64,000 bases of DNA from Bacillota bacterium (lineage in GTDB: Bacteria; Bacillota; UBA4882; UBA8346). Location: assembly GCA_023392595.1 (NCBI GenBank), contig JAEVYU010000059.1, forward strand, positions 1-64,000. The letters are read 5' to 3'. This document shows positions 1-7,967 of the stretch, piece by piece. The first letter of the stretch is position 1, and each line of letters begins with the position of its first letter. The notes under the pieces were generated by a model that was not told where the DNA came from, made no database searches, and worked only from the letters and a program-made list of their open reading frames with translations. The position numbers and the translations under genes are program-made.

Positions 1-808
1 TTTTGACGGAAATTAAAAAATTATCAACTTCAACCAATGATTTCGACTTTAGCCGAAATCTATGTCATCCGGCGCTTTCCCATAAATGCGCCGGGGCGAA
101 ACCTTGCCGGATTGGATGAGCTTCGTGGGATACTCATTCGCGTCGTCAAAAGTTGTACAGTGCAAGGAACGACCGAGCGAGGAGCACAGATAATACTCAC
201 TGTATATCGAGCACCGCAGCGACCGAGTGACGCCGCAATGGGCGGCTTTTCACGGCGCATTATCCAATCCGGCAAATCTTTCAGTTTTACCCAAACGTTT
301 CTTATAACCATTGTCCCACTTCATCTTCAACGACTTGTGGGTAATGCATAGGGTTAAAACCTGCGGCTGAGCAATAAAGAGCGTTCCGAAGCCCGGATTG
401 ACCGGGCTCCGTGGTGCTTTGAAGCAATGACAAACGCTGCATACGAATGGGATTCTTGATGGGGGTTTCCATTCATAAGAGTTGAACGATTTTTTCCATG
501 CCGATGTATTTGAGTTTTGGAACCAATTGGGCAGCTCGTTCTTTTAATTAAGCAATCAATGCTTGGGATAAATACTTTCCCCTCTCTCAAACATTCATAA
601 ACACCGGCAGTCAGAGAGAGGGGAACGGCACCAAGTGATGATGGCCTGCAAAGTATCTAAAGGGGTGAGTCGATAGGCGAGCGGCTTAGCGGAGTTATCA
701 TTTAAGCAGCAAATTTTTTCGGAATGGCTAATTTCGGTTCGAATTGAGAAAATCTGAGCCTAAGGCTAACCGGACTTATTTAAAGTATAAGCGTAAAGAG
801 ACGCCTGA
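1..808. other. Intergenic stretch, no supported gene
   Basis: No convincing gene is visible. Open frames at 37-351 (plus), 60-311 and 354-590 (minus) overlap each other and give protein sequences without recognisable family character or ribosome binding sites. Two short imperfect repeats of the form CGACCGAG occur near 170 and 220. A minus-strand reading of 300-590 in another frame is protein-like in places but is broken by stops, so a decayed gene is possible but not shown. Confidence 0.4.
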
Positions 809-1147
809 CTACAAAGCCTGCAGACCGGAGTCCCCGGTGCGGATGCGGATCACTTCATCAATGGTGGAAATGAAAATCTTTCCATCGCCGGCAGCGCCGG
901 TTTGGCAAACTTTACAGATAATATCGGCCGCTTTTTGAACTTCCTGATCGGCAACGACCAACATCACGATTTTCTTCGGCAATAAGTCGATCCGGTAATC
1001 GCCAACCCGCCATTGAAGGGTAATTCCACCTTGAGCGCCGCGGCCTTTGACTTCATAAACCGTCATGCTGCCAAATCCCTGTTCTTCCAAAGCTGTCCGC
1101 AGATCCGGCAGCTTTTCTTCACGAATAACCGCTTCGATTTTTTTCAT
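809..1147 (-). CDS. glnB: PII family nitrogen regulatory protein
   Basis: A 112-residue PII trimer subunit, which senses 2-oxoglutarate and ATP/ADP and controls nitrogen-metabolism targets by protein contact. The family body is intact: N-terminal MKKIEAVIREEKL, the T-loop region GRGAQGGITLQWRVGDY with Tyr51 retained, and the C-terminal signature TGAAGDGKIF. Relative to E. coli GlnB the T-loop is altered (Arg38 to Ala, Lys40 to Gly, Tyr46 to Trp), as in the paralogue at 3427-3765. The start was moved inside a longer frame because GGAGG lies just ahead of the Met at 1147. It stands alone downstream of lysA with a 116-base gap, so its own promoter or lysA read-through could express it. Confidence 0.93.
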   Translation of the reverse strand: MKKIEAVIREEKLPDLRTALEEQGFGSMTVYEVKGRGAQGGITLQWRVGDYRIDLLPKKIVMLVVADQEVQKAADIICKVCQTGAAGDGKIFISTIDEVIRIRTGDSGLQAL

Positions 1148-1263
1148 CCAGATAACCTCCATTCATGAAGTTGATTTTCCAAAAGTAGTTTACCTCATGA
1201 TATCATGGATACTCATGAGAATTCAATGCTTAGAGTAAGAAAGGGACCCCGGCGGCAGCGATT

Positions 1264-2529
1264 TTACGAGATAAAGTTTCTGACCAGGTCTTCCAAAGTG
1301 TCGCGGCGACGGATCAATCTGGGGAGGCCATCGCCTTGAATCAGGATTTCGGCCGGCCGCAACCGGTTGTTATAGTTGGAAGCCATGGACATGCCATAGG
1401 CGCCTGCGTCGATGACGCCAATGATGTCGCCAACCTCCGTTACCGGTAATTCCTTATCCTTGGCAAGGATATCGCCGCTTTCGCAAATATTTCCGACTAA
1501 GGTGACCGTTTCCTTTTCTGTTTTCGTTCCTTCATTGTCCAAAGCGTGATTCCCCGGGTAGACTTCAATATCATGTTCGGCCCCGTAAAGAACAGGCCTC
1601 ATCAATACGTTAAATCCAATATCCGTTCCAACGTATGTTTTTCCGTAGCTTTCTTTTTTGGAATGAACTCTGCCGAGTAAAACCCCGCATTCTGCCACGA
1701 TGTAGCGGCCGGGCTCGATCCGGAATTGAAAATGGTCGGGAAACCCGGCGCCATGTTTTTGTAAAACCGAAGCAAAATCGGTTTTGAATTTCACCAGATC
1801 CAAACCTTGCTGGCCTTGCTGCTTTTGGTAAGGAATGCCCATTCCTCCCCCGAAATCGATAAATTCCAGTTCCTCAAAAGAAGTCGCGACTTCGAGTAAT
1901 TTTTTGACCCCTTCCAGATAAACGGCGCCGTCTAAAAACAAAGAGCCGAGGTGTTGGTTAAGGCCCGTTACTCTTAATTTATATTCGCGGGAGATTTTTT
2001 TTATTTCCCCCAAATGATCGGTGGTCATTCCAAACTTGGTACTCTTTCCGGCGGTGACCACCTTTTCGTGGTGTCCCACTCCGATGCCGGGGTTGATGCG
2101 CAGGGCTACTTTGCCGCCGGGATTAATCTTTCCGAACTGCTCCAGTTGGGAAACGGAGTCTACACTGACCATCACGTGGTGTTCCAGAGCCCATTCCATC
2201 TCCGCGGGTGAAACATTGTTTCCGATATAAAAAATTTCGGAAGGCAGAAATCCCGCCGTTAAGAGCAGAAAAATCTCACCAGGGGACATGGCATCGGCGG
2301 TCAGGCCTTCTTCACGGATGATTTTCAACAATTCAACATTGGAGTTGGCTTTACAGGAATAATCGGCCTGAAATTTAAAGCCGGGCATGGAAATCAAGTG
2401 GGCTATTTCCCGGCAACGGGCTCTAAGAACCCTCTCGTTATAGACATAGAGTGGACTGCCATAATGCTCGAGTAATTTTTGGGGGATTGTCGCTCCATAA
2501 AACTCATTAGGCTTCGGGTATTCATTCAT
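1264..2529 (-). CDS. lysA: Diaminopimelate decarboxylase
   Basis: A PLP enzyme that decarboxylates meso-diaminopimelate to L-lysine, the last step of lysine synthesis. Length is 421 residues, usual for LysA. The PLP-binding Lys is Lys60 in YSCKAN; HLGS, GGGMGIPY, EPGRYIVAECG, the CESGD segment with the partner-subunit Cys, and the C-terminal GAYGMSMASNYN segment all fit. Start is Met at 2529, with GAGGAG nine bases upstream; the longer frame to 2547 has no ribosome binding site. It overlaps the end of the TrmB-type regulator gene by eight bases, so the two are cotranscribed and translationally coupled, suggesting the regulator responds to a lysine- or nitrogen-related signal. Confidence 0.93.
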   Translation of the reverse strand: MNEYPKPNEFYGATIPQKLLEHYGSPLYVYNERVLRARCREIAHLISMPGFKFQADYSCKANSNVELLKIIREEGLTADAMSPGEIFLLLTAGFLPSEIFYIGNNVSPAEMEWALEHHVMVSVDSVSQLEQFGKINPGGKVALRINPGIGVGHHEKVVTAGKSTKFGMTTDHLGEIKKISREYKLRVTGLNQHLGSLFLDGAVYLEGVKKLLEVATSFEELEFIDFGGGMGIPYQKQQGQQGLDLVKFKTDFASVLQKHGAGFPDHFQFRIEPGRYIVAECGVLLGRVHSKKESYGKTYVGTDIGFNVLMRPVLYGAEHDIEVYPGNHALDNEGTKTEKETVTLVGNICESGDILAKDKELPVTEVGDIIGVIDAGAYGMSMASNYNNRLRPAEILIQGDGLPRLIRRRDTLEDLVRNFIS

Positions 2530-3244
2530 GGTCGGTATGCTCCTCAATCCGTGGACTGGTCGTTATGGCAATCAATTCGATTTCATTGGTGAGGGAATCT
2601 TTAATTAACCGCACCAAATTTTTATTCCGGGAGAAAAGACAAGTAACCTCCTTATGGGGAGAGAGTTCCCCGGTCAAGACATGGGTTGAATCGGCAATGA
2701 GCCTGATTTCACCGGGGACTTTTTCGCGGTGATAAACGATGGCGCCGGGAAGCTCATAGTCGGAACCGGTGATCAATACCACTTTCAGCCCTCTGTCGCA
2801 GGCGGTTGCGATTTCTGAACGGACCAGAGAAAGTTCTGCTTTAGAGCAGGATAAATAAATTCTTTCGGATGCGCCCGTGATGATATTTTTCATTTTGGAA
2901 AGGATTTGGGTAAAACCGTTGATGGTGATATAGGGTTCCAAAGGTTCGTCTTTGATGGGTATTTGTTGGCCGATAAAGGATAAAGTCTCCTCGACCTGGC
3001 GGCGGATATTTTGAATCATTTCGTTGACCGGAACCGCGATATATTTAATGGTAGCGGCGTCGATCCGGCAGGCCCCGCCTTTTTCGGCCAGCCCGGCTAA
3101 GGCAAGATAAACGTTGGACCGGGAAATGCCGGTGAGTTTGGCTGCCTCGTAACCGGTGAGAGCCCCCTCTTTGCATAGGGTGAGATAAAGCAAGGATTCG
3201 TGTTTGGTAAAGCCGACTTTGATAAGGGCCTCAATGAGAGTCAT
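2522..3244 (-). CDS. TrmB-family transcriptional regulator
   Basis: A 240-residue regulator with an N-terminal winged helix-turn-helix of the TrmB type (roughly residues 1-70; the segment LTGYEAAKLTGISRSNVYLAL is the recognition region) and a C-terminal region of the kind that binds small effectors in this family (roughly 105-230). It is the first gene of the lysA operon and overlaps lysA by eight bases. Its promoter is perfect in spacing and is overlapped by a 9-base inverted repeat, so autoregulation is likely. TrmB proteins are best known as sugar sensors; pairing with lysA is unusual and the effector cannot be told from sequence. Confidence 0.8.
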   Translation of the reverse strand: MTLIEALIKVGFTKHESLLYLTLCKEGALTGYEAAKLTGISRSNVYLALAGLAEKGGACRIDAATIKYIAVPVNEMIQNIRRQVEETLSFIGQQIPIKDEPLEPYITINGFTQILSKMKNIITGASERIYLSCSKAELSLVRSEIATACDRGLKVVLITGSDYELPGAIVYHREKVPGEIRLIADSTHVLTGELSPHKEVTCLFSRNKNLVRLIKDSLTNEIELIAITTSPRIEEHTDHE

Positions 3245-3253
3245 GGTTTCTCC

Positions 3254-3303
3254 ATAGTGGTTTTATTTAGAACCACTATACTATTTTGCAATAAAATTGT
3301 CAA
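3254..3303 (-). promoter_or_regulatory. Promoter and operator of the trmB-lysA operon
   Basis: On the minus strand a -35 TTGACA (3298-3303) and a -10 TATAGT (3275-3280) are separated by exactly 17 bases. An inverted repeat ATAGTGGTT / AACCACTAT (3254-3262 and 3271-3279, 8-base spacer) overlaps the -10 box and the predicted start of transcription. This placement fits repression by a dimeric protein, most simply the TrmB-type regulator encoded directly downstream. Confidence 0.75.
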
Positions 3304-3369
3304 TGGTTTCTCCCTTGTTGGATGATTGTTATGATAAGGTTATGAGCCGTAAAACGAAGAGTTGATAAC

Positions 3370-3402
3370 AAAAAAGCGACACCGTATATCGGCTCGCTTT
3401 TT
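3370..3402 (-). terminator. Rho-independent terminator of amt-glnK
   Basis: Downstream of the PII gene at 3427-3765, read on the minus strand, a hairpin with arms AAAAAGCGA / TCGCTTTTT and an inner CCG/CGG pairing is followed by a run of T. It closes the amt-glnK operon. The A-rich left arm means it could also work in the other orientation. Confidence 0.75.
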
Positions 3403-3426
3403 CATGAAGGATTGTTTTTTGATGAA

Positions 3427-3765
3427 TTAAAGTGCGGTTTCGCCGCTCTCTTCGGTACGCACCCGGATCACTTCGTCAATCGTGGAGATAAATATTTTTC
3501 CGTCGCCAGCTGCGCCGGTTTTGCTGGTTTTGCAAATGATATCGACTACTTGCTGACAATCCTGATCTTTGACCACCAGTACAATCAGTTTTTTCGGCAG
3601 TAAATCGATTCGGTAATCCCCCACCCGCCATTGGAGGGAGATGCCTCCCTGAGCGCCGCGCCCTTTAACGTCAAAAACGGTCATTCCGATAAAACCGGCT
3701 TCTTCCAGTGCTGTCCGGACTTCTTGAAATTTCTCCTCGCGGATGATTGCTTCAATCTTTTTCAT
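3427..3765 (-). CDS. glnK: PII protein paired with the ammonium transporter (GlnK type)
   Basis: A second 112-residue PII protein, about three quarters identical by eye to the one at 809-1147, sharing the same altered T-loop (GRGAQGGISLQWRVGDY) with Tyr51 kept and the signature TGAAGDGKIF. It follows the ammonium channel gene after 14 bases with a GAGGTGG ribosome binding site. The amt-glnK pair is the classic arrangement in which PII plugs the channel when nitrogen is plentiful. Function as the Amt partner is therefore well supported by context; whether the changed T-loop alters binding is unknown. Confidence 0.93.
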   Translation of the reverse strand: MKKIEAIIREEKFQEVRTALEEAGFIGMTVFDVKGRGAQGGISLQWRVGDYRIDLLPKKLIVLVVKDQDCQQVVDIICKTSKTGAAGDGKIFISTIDEVIRVRTEESGETAL

Positions 3766-3779
3766 ATTGCCACCTCATT

Positions 3780-4991
3780 TTAATAATAAGCTTCTTCGCC
3801 ATGTTGGGAGATATCGAGTCCTACTTGTTCTTCCGCTTCATTTACCGCAAGCCCCCAGATTTTGTCGACCAATTTTGCCAAGATGAATGTTGCCAACATG
3901 CTAAAAGCGATGACAACAAGGACGGCTAAAACTTGTACTCCGAGTGGGCCCCAATTACCGTAGATTAAGCCGTTGGCCCCGGCCGGATTAATACTTTTGC
4001 TGCAAAAAATGCCGGTGGCGATAGCGCCCCAGGCGCCTCCCAATCCATGGCAAGCCCAAACATCAAGCGACTCATCAAGCTTCCAACGGTTGCGCAACCG
4101 AATACCGGCGGTGGAAATCCCAGCGGCAACAGCTCCGATAACAATGGCTGAAGCCGGGGAAACAAAGCCGGATGCTGGAGTAATGGCTACCAATCCGACG
4201 ACGGCTCCGGTGGCCATCCCAAGAGCGCTGGGCCTGCGGTCAATCCAATTAATGGCCATCCAGGTCAAGGCCGCTGCTGCTGCTGCAGTGTTTGTGGTCA
4301 CAAAGGCATTGGTAGCCAATTCGTTGGCCCCGAGGGCGCTGCCGGCATTGAAACCGAACCAGCCGAACCAGAGGAAAACGGCTCCGAAGACGGTGAAGGG
4401 GATGTTATTGGGTTCCATGCTTACAACGGTAAAACCTTTTCGTTTTTTAATGACTGTAGCGAACACCAGCGCTGAGAAACCGGCAGTGATATGTACTACA
4501 GTTCCACCGGCGAAATCCAGCGCACCCAGGTTTCTGAGCCATCCTCCAACCCCCCACACCCAGTGAGCGACCGGATCATATACCAAGGTTGCCCATAACA
4601 AGGAAAAGATTAAAAAACTGCTGAACTTTATTCTTTCAACGAAAGCTCCTGTAATGAGCGCCGGAGTGATCACCGCAAACATCATTTGGAAAACCATGAA
4701 AGCCAGATGCGGGATAGTGGATGCATAGTCGGGATTGATTCCTTTTACACCATTGAGCCCCAGCCAGCTCAGATTGCCGACAATTCCTTTTACATCGGGG
4801 CCAAAGGCCAGACTGTAGCCGAATAATACCCATTGGATACTGATTAGCGCCAACATTGCAAAACTGAACATAATGGTGGATAATAAATTTTTCCTACGAA
4901 CCATACCGCCGTAAAAATAACCTAGAACCGGGGTCATCAGCATCACCAGTGCGGCTGAAATTAAGACCCATGCCGTATCGCCAGTATTCAT
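3780..4991 (-). CDS. amt: Ammonium transporter (Amt/MEP/Rh family)
   Basis: A 403-residue inner-membrane ammonium channel with about eleven hydrophobic segments. The twin pore histidines are visible in VVHITAGFSALV and in WACHGLGGAWGAI, together with the family segments YFYGGMVRRKN near the N-terminus and FGWFGFNAGS in the middle. The start was placed at 4991 because GGGAGG precedes that Met; the frame extends 24 codons further upstream into the promoter region. It is cotranscribed with the GlnK-type PII gene, and its promoter carries an operator-like inverted repeat. Confidence 0.95.
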   Translation of the reverse strand: MNTGDTAWVLISAALVMLMTPVLGYFYGGMVRRKNLLSTIMFSFAMLALISIQWVLFGYSLAFGPDVKGIVGNLSWLGLNGVKGINPDYASTIPHLAFMVFQMMFAVITPALITGAFVERIKFSSFLIFSLLWATLVYDPVAHWVWGVGGWLRNLGALDFAGGTVVHITAGFSALVFATVIKKRKGFTVVSMEPNNIPFTVFGAVFLWFGWFGFNAGSALGANELATNAFVTTNTAAAAAALTWMAINWIDRRPSALGMATGAVVGLVAITPASGFVSPASAIVIGAVAAGISTAGIRLRNRWKLDESLDVWACHGLGGAWGAIATGIFCSKSINPAGANGLIYGNWGPLGVQVLAVLVVIAFSMLATFILAKLVDKIWGLAVNEAEEQVGLDISQHGEEAYY

Positions 4992-5034
4992 AAAACAACC
5001 TCCCCAAGTTAATTTGATGTGAACTATGTTTATG

Positions 5035-5074
5035 ATTATAGCACATACATAACACGATATCAACGATCGTGTTA
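5035..5074 (-). promoter_or_regulatory. Promoter and operator of amt-glnK
   Basis: Minus-strand -35 TTGATA (5058-5063) and -10 TATAAT (5035-5040) with 17 bases between. A 9-base inverted repeat TAACACGAT / ATCGTGTTA with a 7-base spacer (5050-5074) covers the -35 box. It does not match the GlnR/TnrA consensus (TGTNAN7TNACA) exactly, so the regulator is unidentified, but nitrogen control is the natural expectation. Confidence 0.7.
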
Positions 5075-5408
5075 ATATAGAAATAGTATTTTAATATTAT
5101 ATAATAAATGCTAACATTGATGTCACATTAATATAAAATTACTAAAACACCGCCAGTGGGTGTTGCTGTTGGATTTCTAGCGGCATAAAGGAAAATGGAT
5201 ATCAATGGGTTGGTGTTTTAAATCAAAGGGGAATGCCTGTTTTGCGGTTTTGTAGAGAATGGGAGCTTCGTGGGCAAGCTTGATAAGGCATTGCTAATTT
5301 GGAAATTGATTGCAGAATGAGAATTGAAGCGGTGCCTTTTGGGTTGAAGACTGATATTGGACGTTTGAAATTAAAGTTAACAATCGGGTAGAGAATTTGG
5401 GTTGGAAA

Positions 5409-6413
5409 TTATGTTTCCGAATCGTTTTGATATAAAGCATAAGGCGTTTTACCCATATTGGGATAGCCAAGATGACAACGTTCGTAGTTGTAGAAGTGTA
5501 ACCACTCATCGAAATCGCTTTGTATTTTTTCGATGGAATCATAAGCTTTCTTAAACAGGACTTTTTGAAAGAATTCTCTGATAACGGTCTGTTTAAAGCG
5601 CTCGATGAAGCCGTTGTTATGAGCCCCATGGATGATTGCGGTGCGGTGCTCAATGTCGTTCAACAAGAGATATAATTCGTAATGGTGTTTTTGGCTGCCG
5701 CAGTACTGACGCCCGTTATTGGTGATGATGGCTTTGATGGAAATATTTTGAGCTTTATAAAAAGGTAATACATCATTGTGGAGAATTGCCACGGCGCAAT
5801 CGGGCAGCCGGCCCGGATGTAAGAAACCGAAGGCGAAACTGTTATAGGTATCGACAACGGCCTGCAGGTATACTTTTCCGATGCCTTTCAGGGAAACTAC
5901 CATCATGGTATCCTGGGCCAATATTTCTGCCGGATGATTGGCGGGATTGTTGCGCTCCCTGAAGCAGGGATTATATTTTTCGATTCGGATCATTTGTTCC
6001 TCGGTAAGTTGGATTTCCCCCTGAAGCACTTTTTCTTCCAATTTCCAAAGCCGGGCGTTTTTATTCCCCATTTCATTTTGAATCAGTATTTTTTGGATGG
6101 TGGGAGAACTTACCGCCAGTCCCTGATTTTTCAGATGATTGCTAAGGCGGACACAGCCCCAAGCGGGGTGCTCGATGCTTAATAACAGAATCTTCTCGGC
6201 GATCCAGCCGGGAGTTTTCCGGGGGTGGTTTTTCCGGACAGTGGGTATGGTTTGAAAACTTTCGATCCCGGAAAGCTGAAAACGTTTTTTCAGTTCCCGC
6301 AAATTTCCATTGGAGAGTTCGTTTTGATGATAGGCAACACTGACGTTATTGAGCAATTGGTTCAACTCAGGGAGCGTCATCCTCTGGTGCAAATCGTTTT
6401 CCGGTTGAGACAT
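5409..6413 (-). CDS. Integrase-core (DDE) transposase, probably inactive
   Basis: A 334-residue protein with an N-terminal helix-turn-helix part (to about residue 140) and an rve-type integrase core. The three catalytic positions can be located: Asp in AQDTMMV, the second Asp position in ITNNGRQYCG, and Glu in GFIERFKQ. The second position reads Asn where the family has Asp (TDNG), which should abolish strand transfer. No clear terminal inverted repeats or target duplication were found in the flanks, so this is likely a degenerate element. About 335 bases on its downstream side (5075-5408) and 380 upstream contain no other gene. Confidence 0.75.
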   Translation of the reverse strand: MSQPENDLHQRMTLPELNQLLNNVSVAYHQNELSNGNLRELKKRFQLSGIESFQTIPTVRKNHPRKTPGWIAEKILLLSIEHPAWGCVRLSNHLKNQGLAVSSPTIQKILIQNEMGNKNARLWKLEEKVLQGEIQLTEEQMIRIEKYNPCFRERNNPANHPAEILAQDTMMVVSLKGIGKVYLQAVVDTYNSFAFGFLHPGRLPDCAVAILHNDVLPFYKAQNISIKAIITNNGRQYCGSQKHHYELYLLLNDIEHRTAIIHGAHNNGFIERFKQTVIREFFQKVLFKKAYDSIEKIQSDFDEWLHFYNYERCHLGYPNMGKTPYALYQNDSET

Positions 6414-6655
6414 ATTGCAAATCCCTCCCCTCGGGAACTAACCGAGCCGGCGTACAATTTCAAGTTCGCGCTTTCTGTTTTTAAAATCAACATCTTACAT
6501 CATATAATATAACATTAACACATATCTTACACAAGTCAAGATATTCCAGGTTAAATATTACTATTAAGTTTTTCATATAACACACATATGACAAATGACT
6601 GATTTCGTAGAGGGTACGGGAGTAAAAAAATTATAGGAAAATCAAAAAACGTCCA

Positions 6656-6684
6656 TTCAAAGATAAAAAATTTTTTTCTATACT
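6656..6684 (+). promoter_or_regulatory. Candidate promoter of the sugar transporter operon
   Basis: TTCAAA (6656-6661) and TATACT (6679-6684) are spaced by 17 bases and lie about 110 bases ahead of the first gene of the ytfQ operon. The -35 box is imperfect, which would fit activation by the AraC-type response regulator encoded downstream. No direct evidence for an activator site was found. Confidence 0.45.
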
Positions 6685-6795
6685 GTAAACGATGAGTTAA
6701 AAAAGAGTTAAATCTTGTTGGCCCGCAGGTGGCGATGGTTGCTAGACTCTTTTGAATGTTCATCAAAATAAATAAAATCAGGGGAGGTTTTTTGA

Positions 6796-7749
6796 GTGAA
6801 AAGAAGTTTGATCGTGTTTGTTTTCGTTGTGGCTTGCTTGGTGCTTGTCATGGCCGTTAGTGTAAACGGTGCTGCAAAAAAAATTGTAGTCGGTTTTTCC
6901 CAGATTGGCGCTGAAAGCGGTTGGCGTACTGCCAATACCGAATCAATCCTTTCCGAAGCCAAAAAGTATCCCAATATCGTATTGAAGTTCTCCGATGCCC
7001 AGCAAAAACCGGAGAATCAAATTAAAGCCATTCGTTCCTTCATTGCACAAAAAGTAGACGTTATCGGCTTTACCCCGGTTGTTGAAACCGGTTTCGAGCC
7101 TGTTTTAAGAGAAGCTAAAAGAGCTAAAATCCCGGTAATCATTATCGACCGTATGGTTGATGTGAAAGACAATTCCCTCTGGGTAACCCACATGGGTTCC
7201 GATATGGTGCTGGAAGGCCGTAAAGTCGTTAATTTTATGGTTGAAAAGGGTTGGAAAGGGAATATCGTTGAGATGGTTGGAACCGTTGGTTCTTCCGCGG
7301 CTGTCGGCCGTCACAAAGGGTTTACGGAAGAGCTCGCAAAACATTCGGAATTCAAAGTTATTAAATCCGAGAGCGGTAACTTCACCCGTTCTGAAGGCAA
7401 ACAGGTTATGGAAGCTTTCTTAAAAGCCGAGGGCAAGAATATCAATATTCTGTTTGCCCACAATGATGATATGGCCATCGGCGCCATCCAGGCCATTGAG
7501 GAATATGGTTTGAAACCCGGCAGCGACATCAAAATTATCTCCATTGACGGCGTTCATGATGCTTTCCAAGCCATGATTGAAGGCAAACTCAATTGCACCG
7601 TAGAATGCAGCCCGCTGCTTGGGCCTCAATTCTTCGAAGCGGTTATGGCTGTTGTAAACGGTAAGAAACTGCCGAAAGAAACCATCACCAAAGAAGGCGT
7701 ATTCCCGATGGAAGTCGCCAAAGAAGTTATGCCCACTCGTAAGTATTAA
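6796..7749 (+). CDS. ytfQ: Sugar ABC transporter substrate-binding protein, YtfQ-like
   Basis: A 317-residue periplasmic-binding-type protein that starts with GTG behind GGGGAGG. Residues 1-25 form a Sec signal peptide. The mature part matches the galactofuranose-binding protein YtfQ closely in order and wording: VGFSQIGAESGWR, DAQQKPENQIKAIRSF, PVVETGFEPVL, DRMVDVKD, AHNDDMAIGAIQAI. In E. coli YtfQ-YtfR-YtfT-YjfF imports galactofuranose (and galactopyranose); the same four genes follow here in the same order. A stem-loop behind it probably raises its level above that of the membrane components. Confidence 0.92.
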   Translation: MKRSLIVFVFVVACLVLVMAVSVNGAAKKIVVGFSQIGAESGWRTANTESILSEAKKYPNIVLKFSDAQQKPENQIKAIRSFIAQKVDVIGFTPVVETGFEPVLREAKRAKIPVIIIDRMVDVKDNSLWVTHMGSDMVLEGRKVVNFMVEKGWKGNIVEMVGTVGSSAAVGRHKGFTEELAKHSEFKVIKSESGNFTRSEGKQVMEAFLKAEGKNINILFAHNDDMAIGAIQAIEEYGLKPGSDIKIISIDGVHDAFQAMIEGKLNCTVECSPLLGPQFFEAVMAVVNGKKLPKETITKEGVFPMEVAKEVMPTRKY

Positions 7750-7790
7750 GATTTGACAAGTTCCAATTTAACTGGATTTTTCCTATAAAA

Positions 7791-7820
7791 GGGGCTGTCG
7801 CAAAATTGTTGCAACAGCCC
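7791..7820 (+). terminator. Stem-loop between ytfQ and ytfR
   Basis: GGGCTGT and ACAGCCC arms with an inner GCAA/TTGC pairing. There is no long T run behind it, so it is more likely a partial terminator or an mRNA-stabilising hairpin that lets the binding protein be made in excess. A very similar stem (GGCTGTCG...CGACAGCC) ends the udp gene at 60171. Confidence 0.6.
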
Positions 7821-7967
7821 TCAACTTAATTTTAAACGTTCCGGCATATCAAAATTAAAATGGAGAATGGACTGTTTTCAAATACAGATTGAATTTTTTG
7901 TAACCTTATATCCTCTTATGCGGGGAATGAAGTTGCCGAAAGAAAGTCTAACGTAGAGGTGAATCAT

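Noticed and set aside
37..590. Open frames on both strands at the window start
   Set aside because: Overlapping frames in opposite directions, no ribosome binding sites, no family character.
2530..3426. Lysine riboswitch for lysA
   Set aside because: lysA overlaps the regulator gene and the operon leader is only about 25 bases, too short for an L-box.
5050..5074. GlnR/TnrA box in the amt promoter
   Set aside because: The inverted repeat lacks the TGTNA/TNACA halves at the right spacing.
5140..6540. Terminal inverted repeats for the transposase
   Set aside because: Both flanks were read for matching ends; no convincing pair or target duplication was found.
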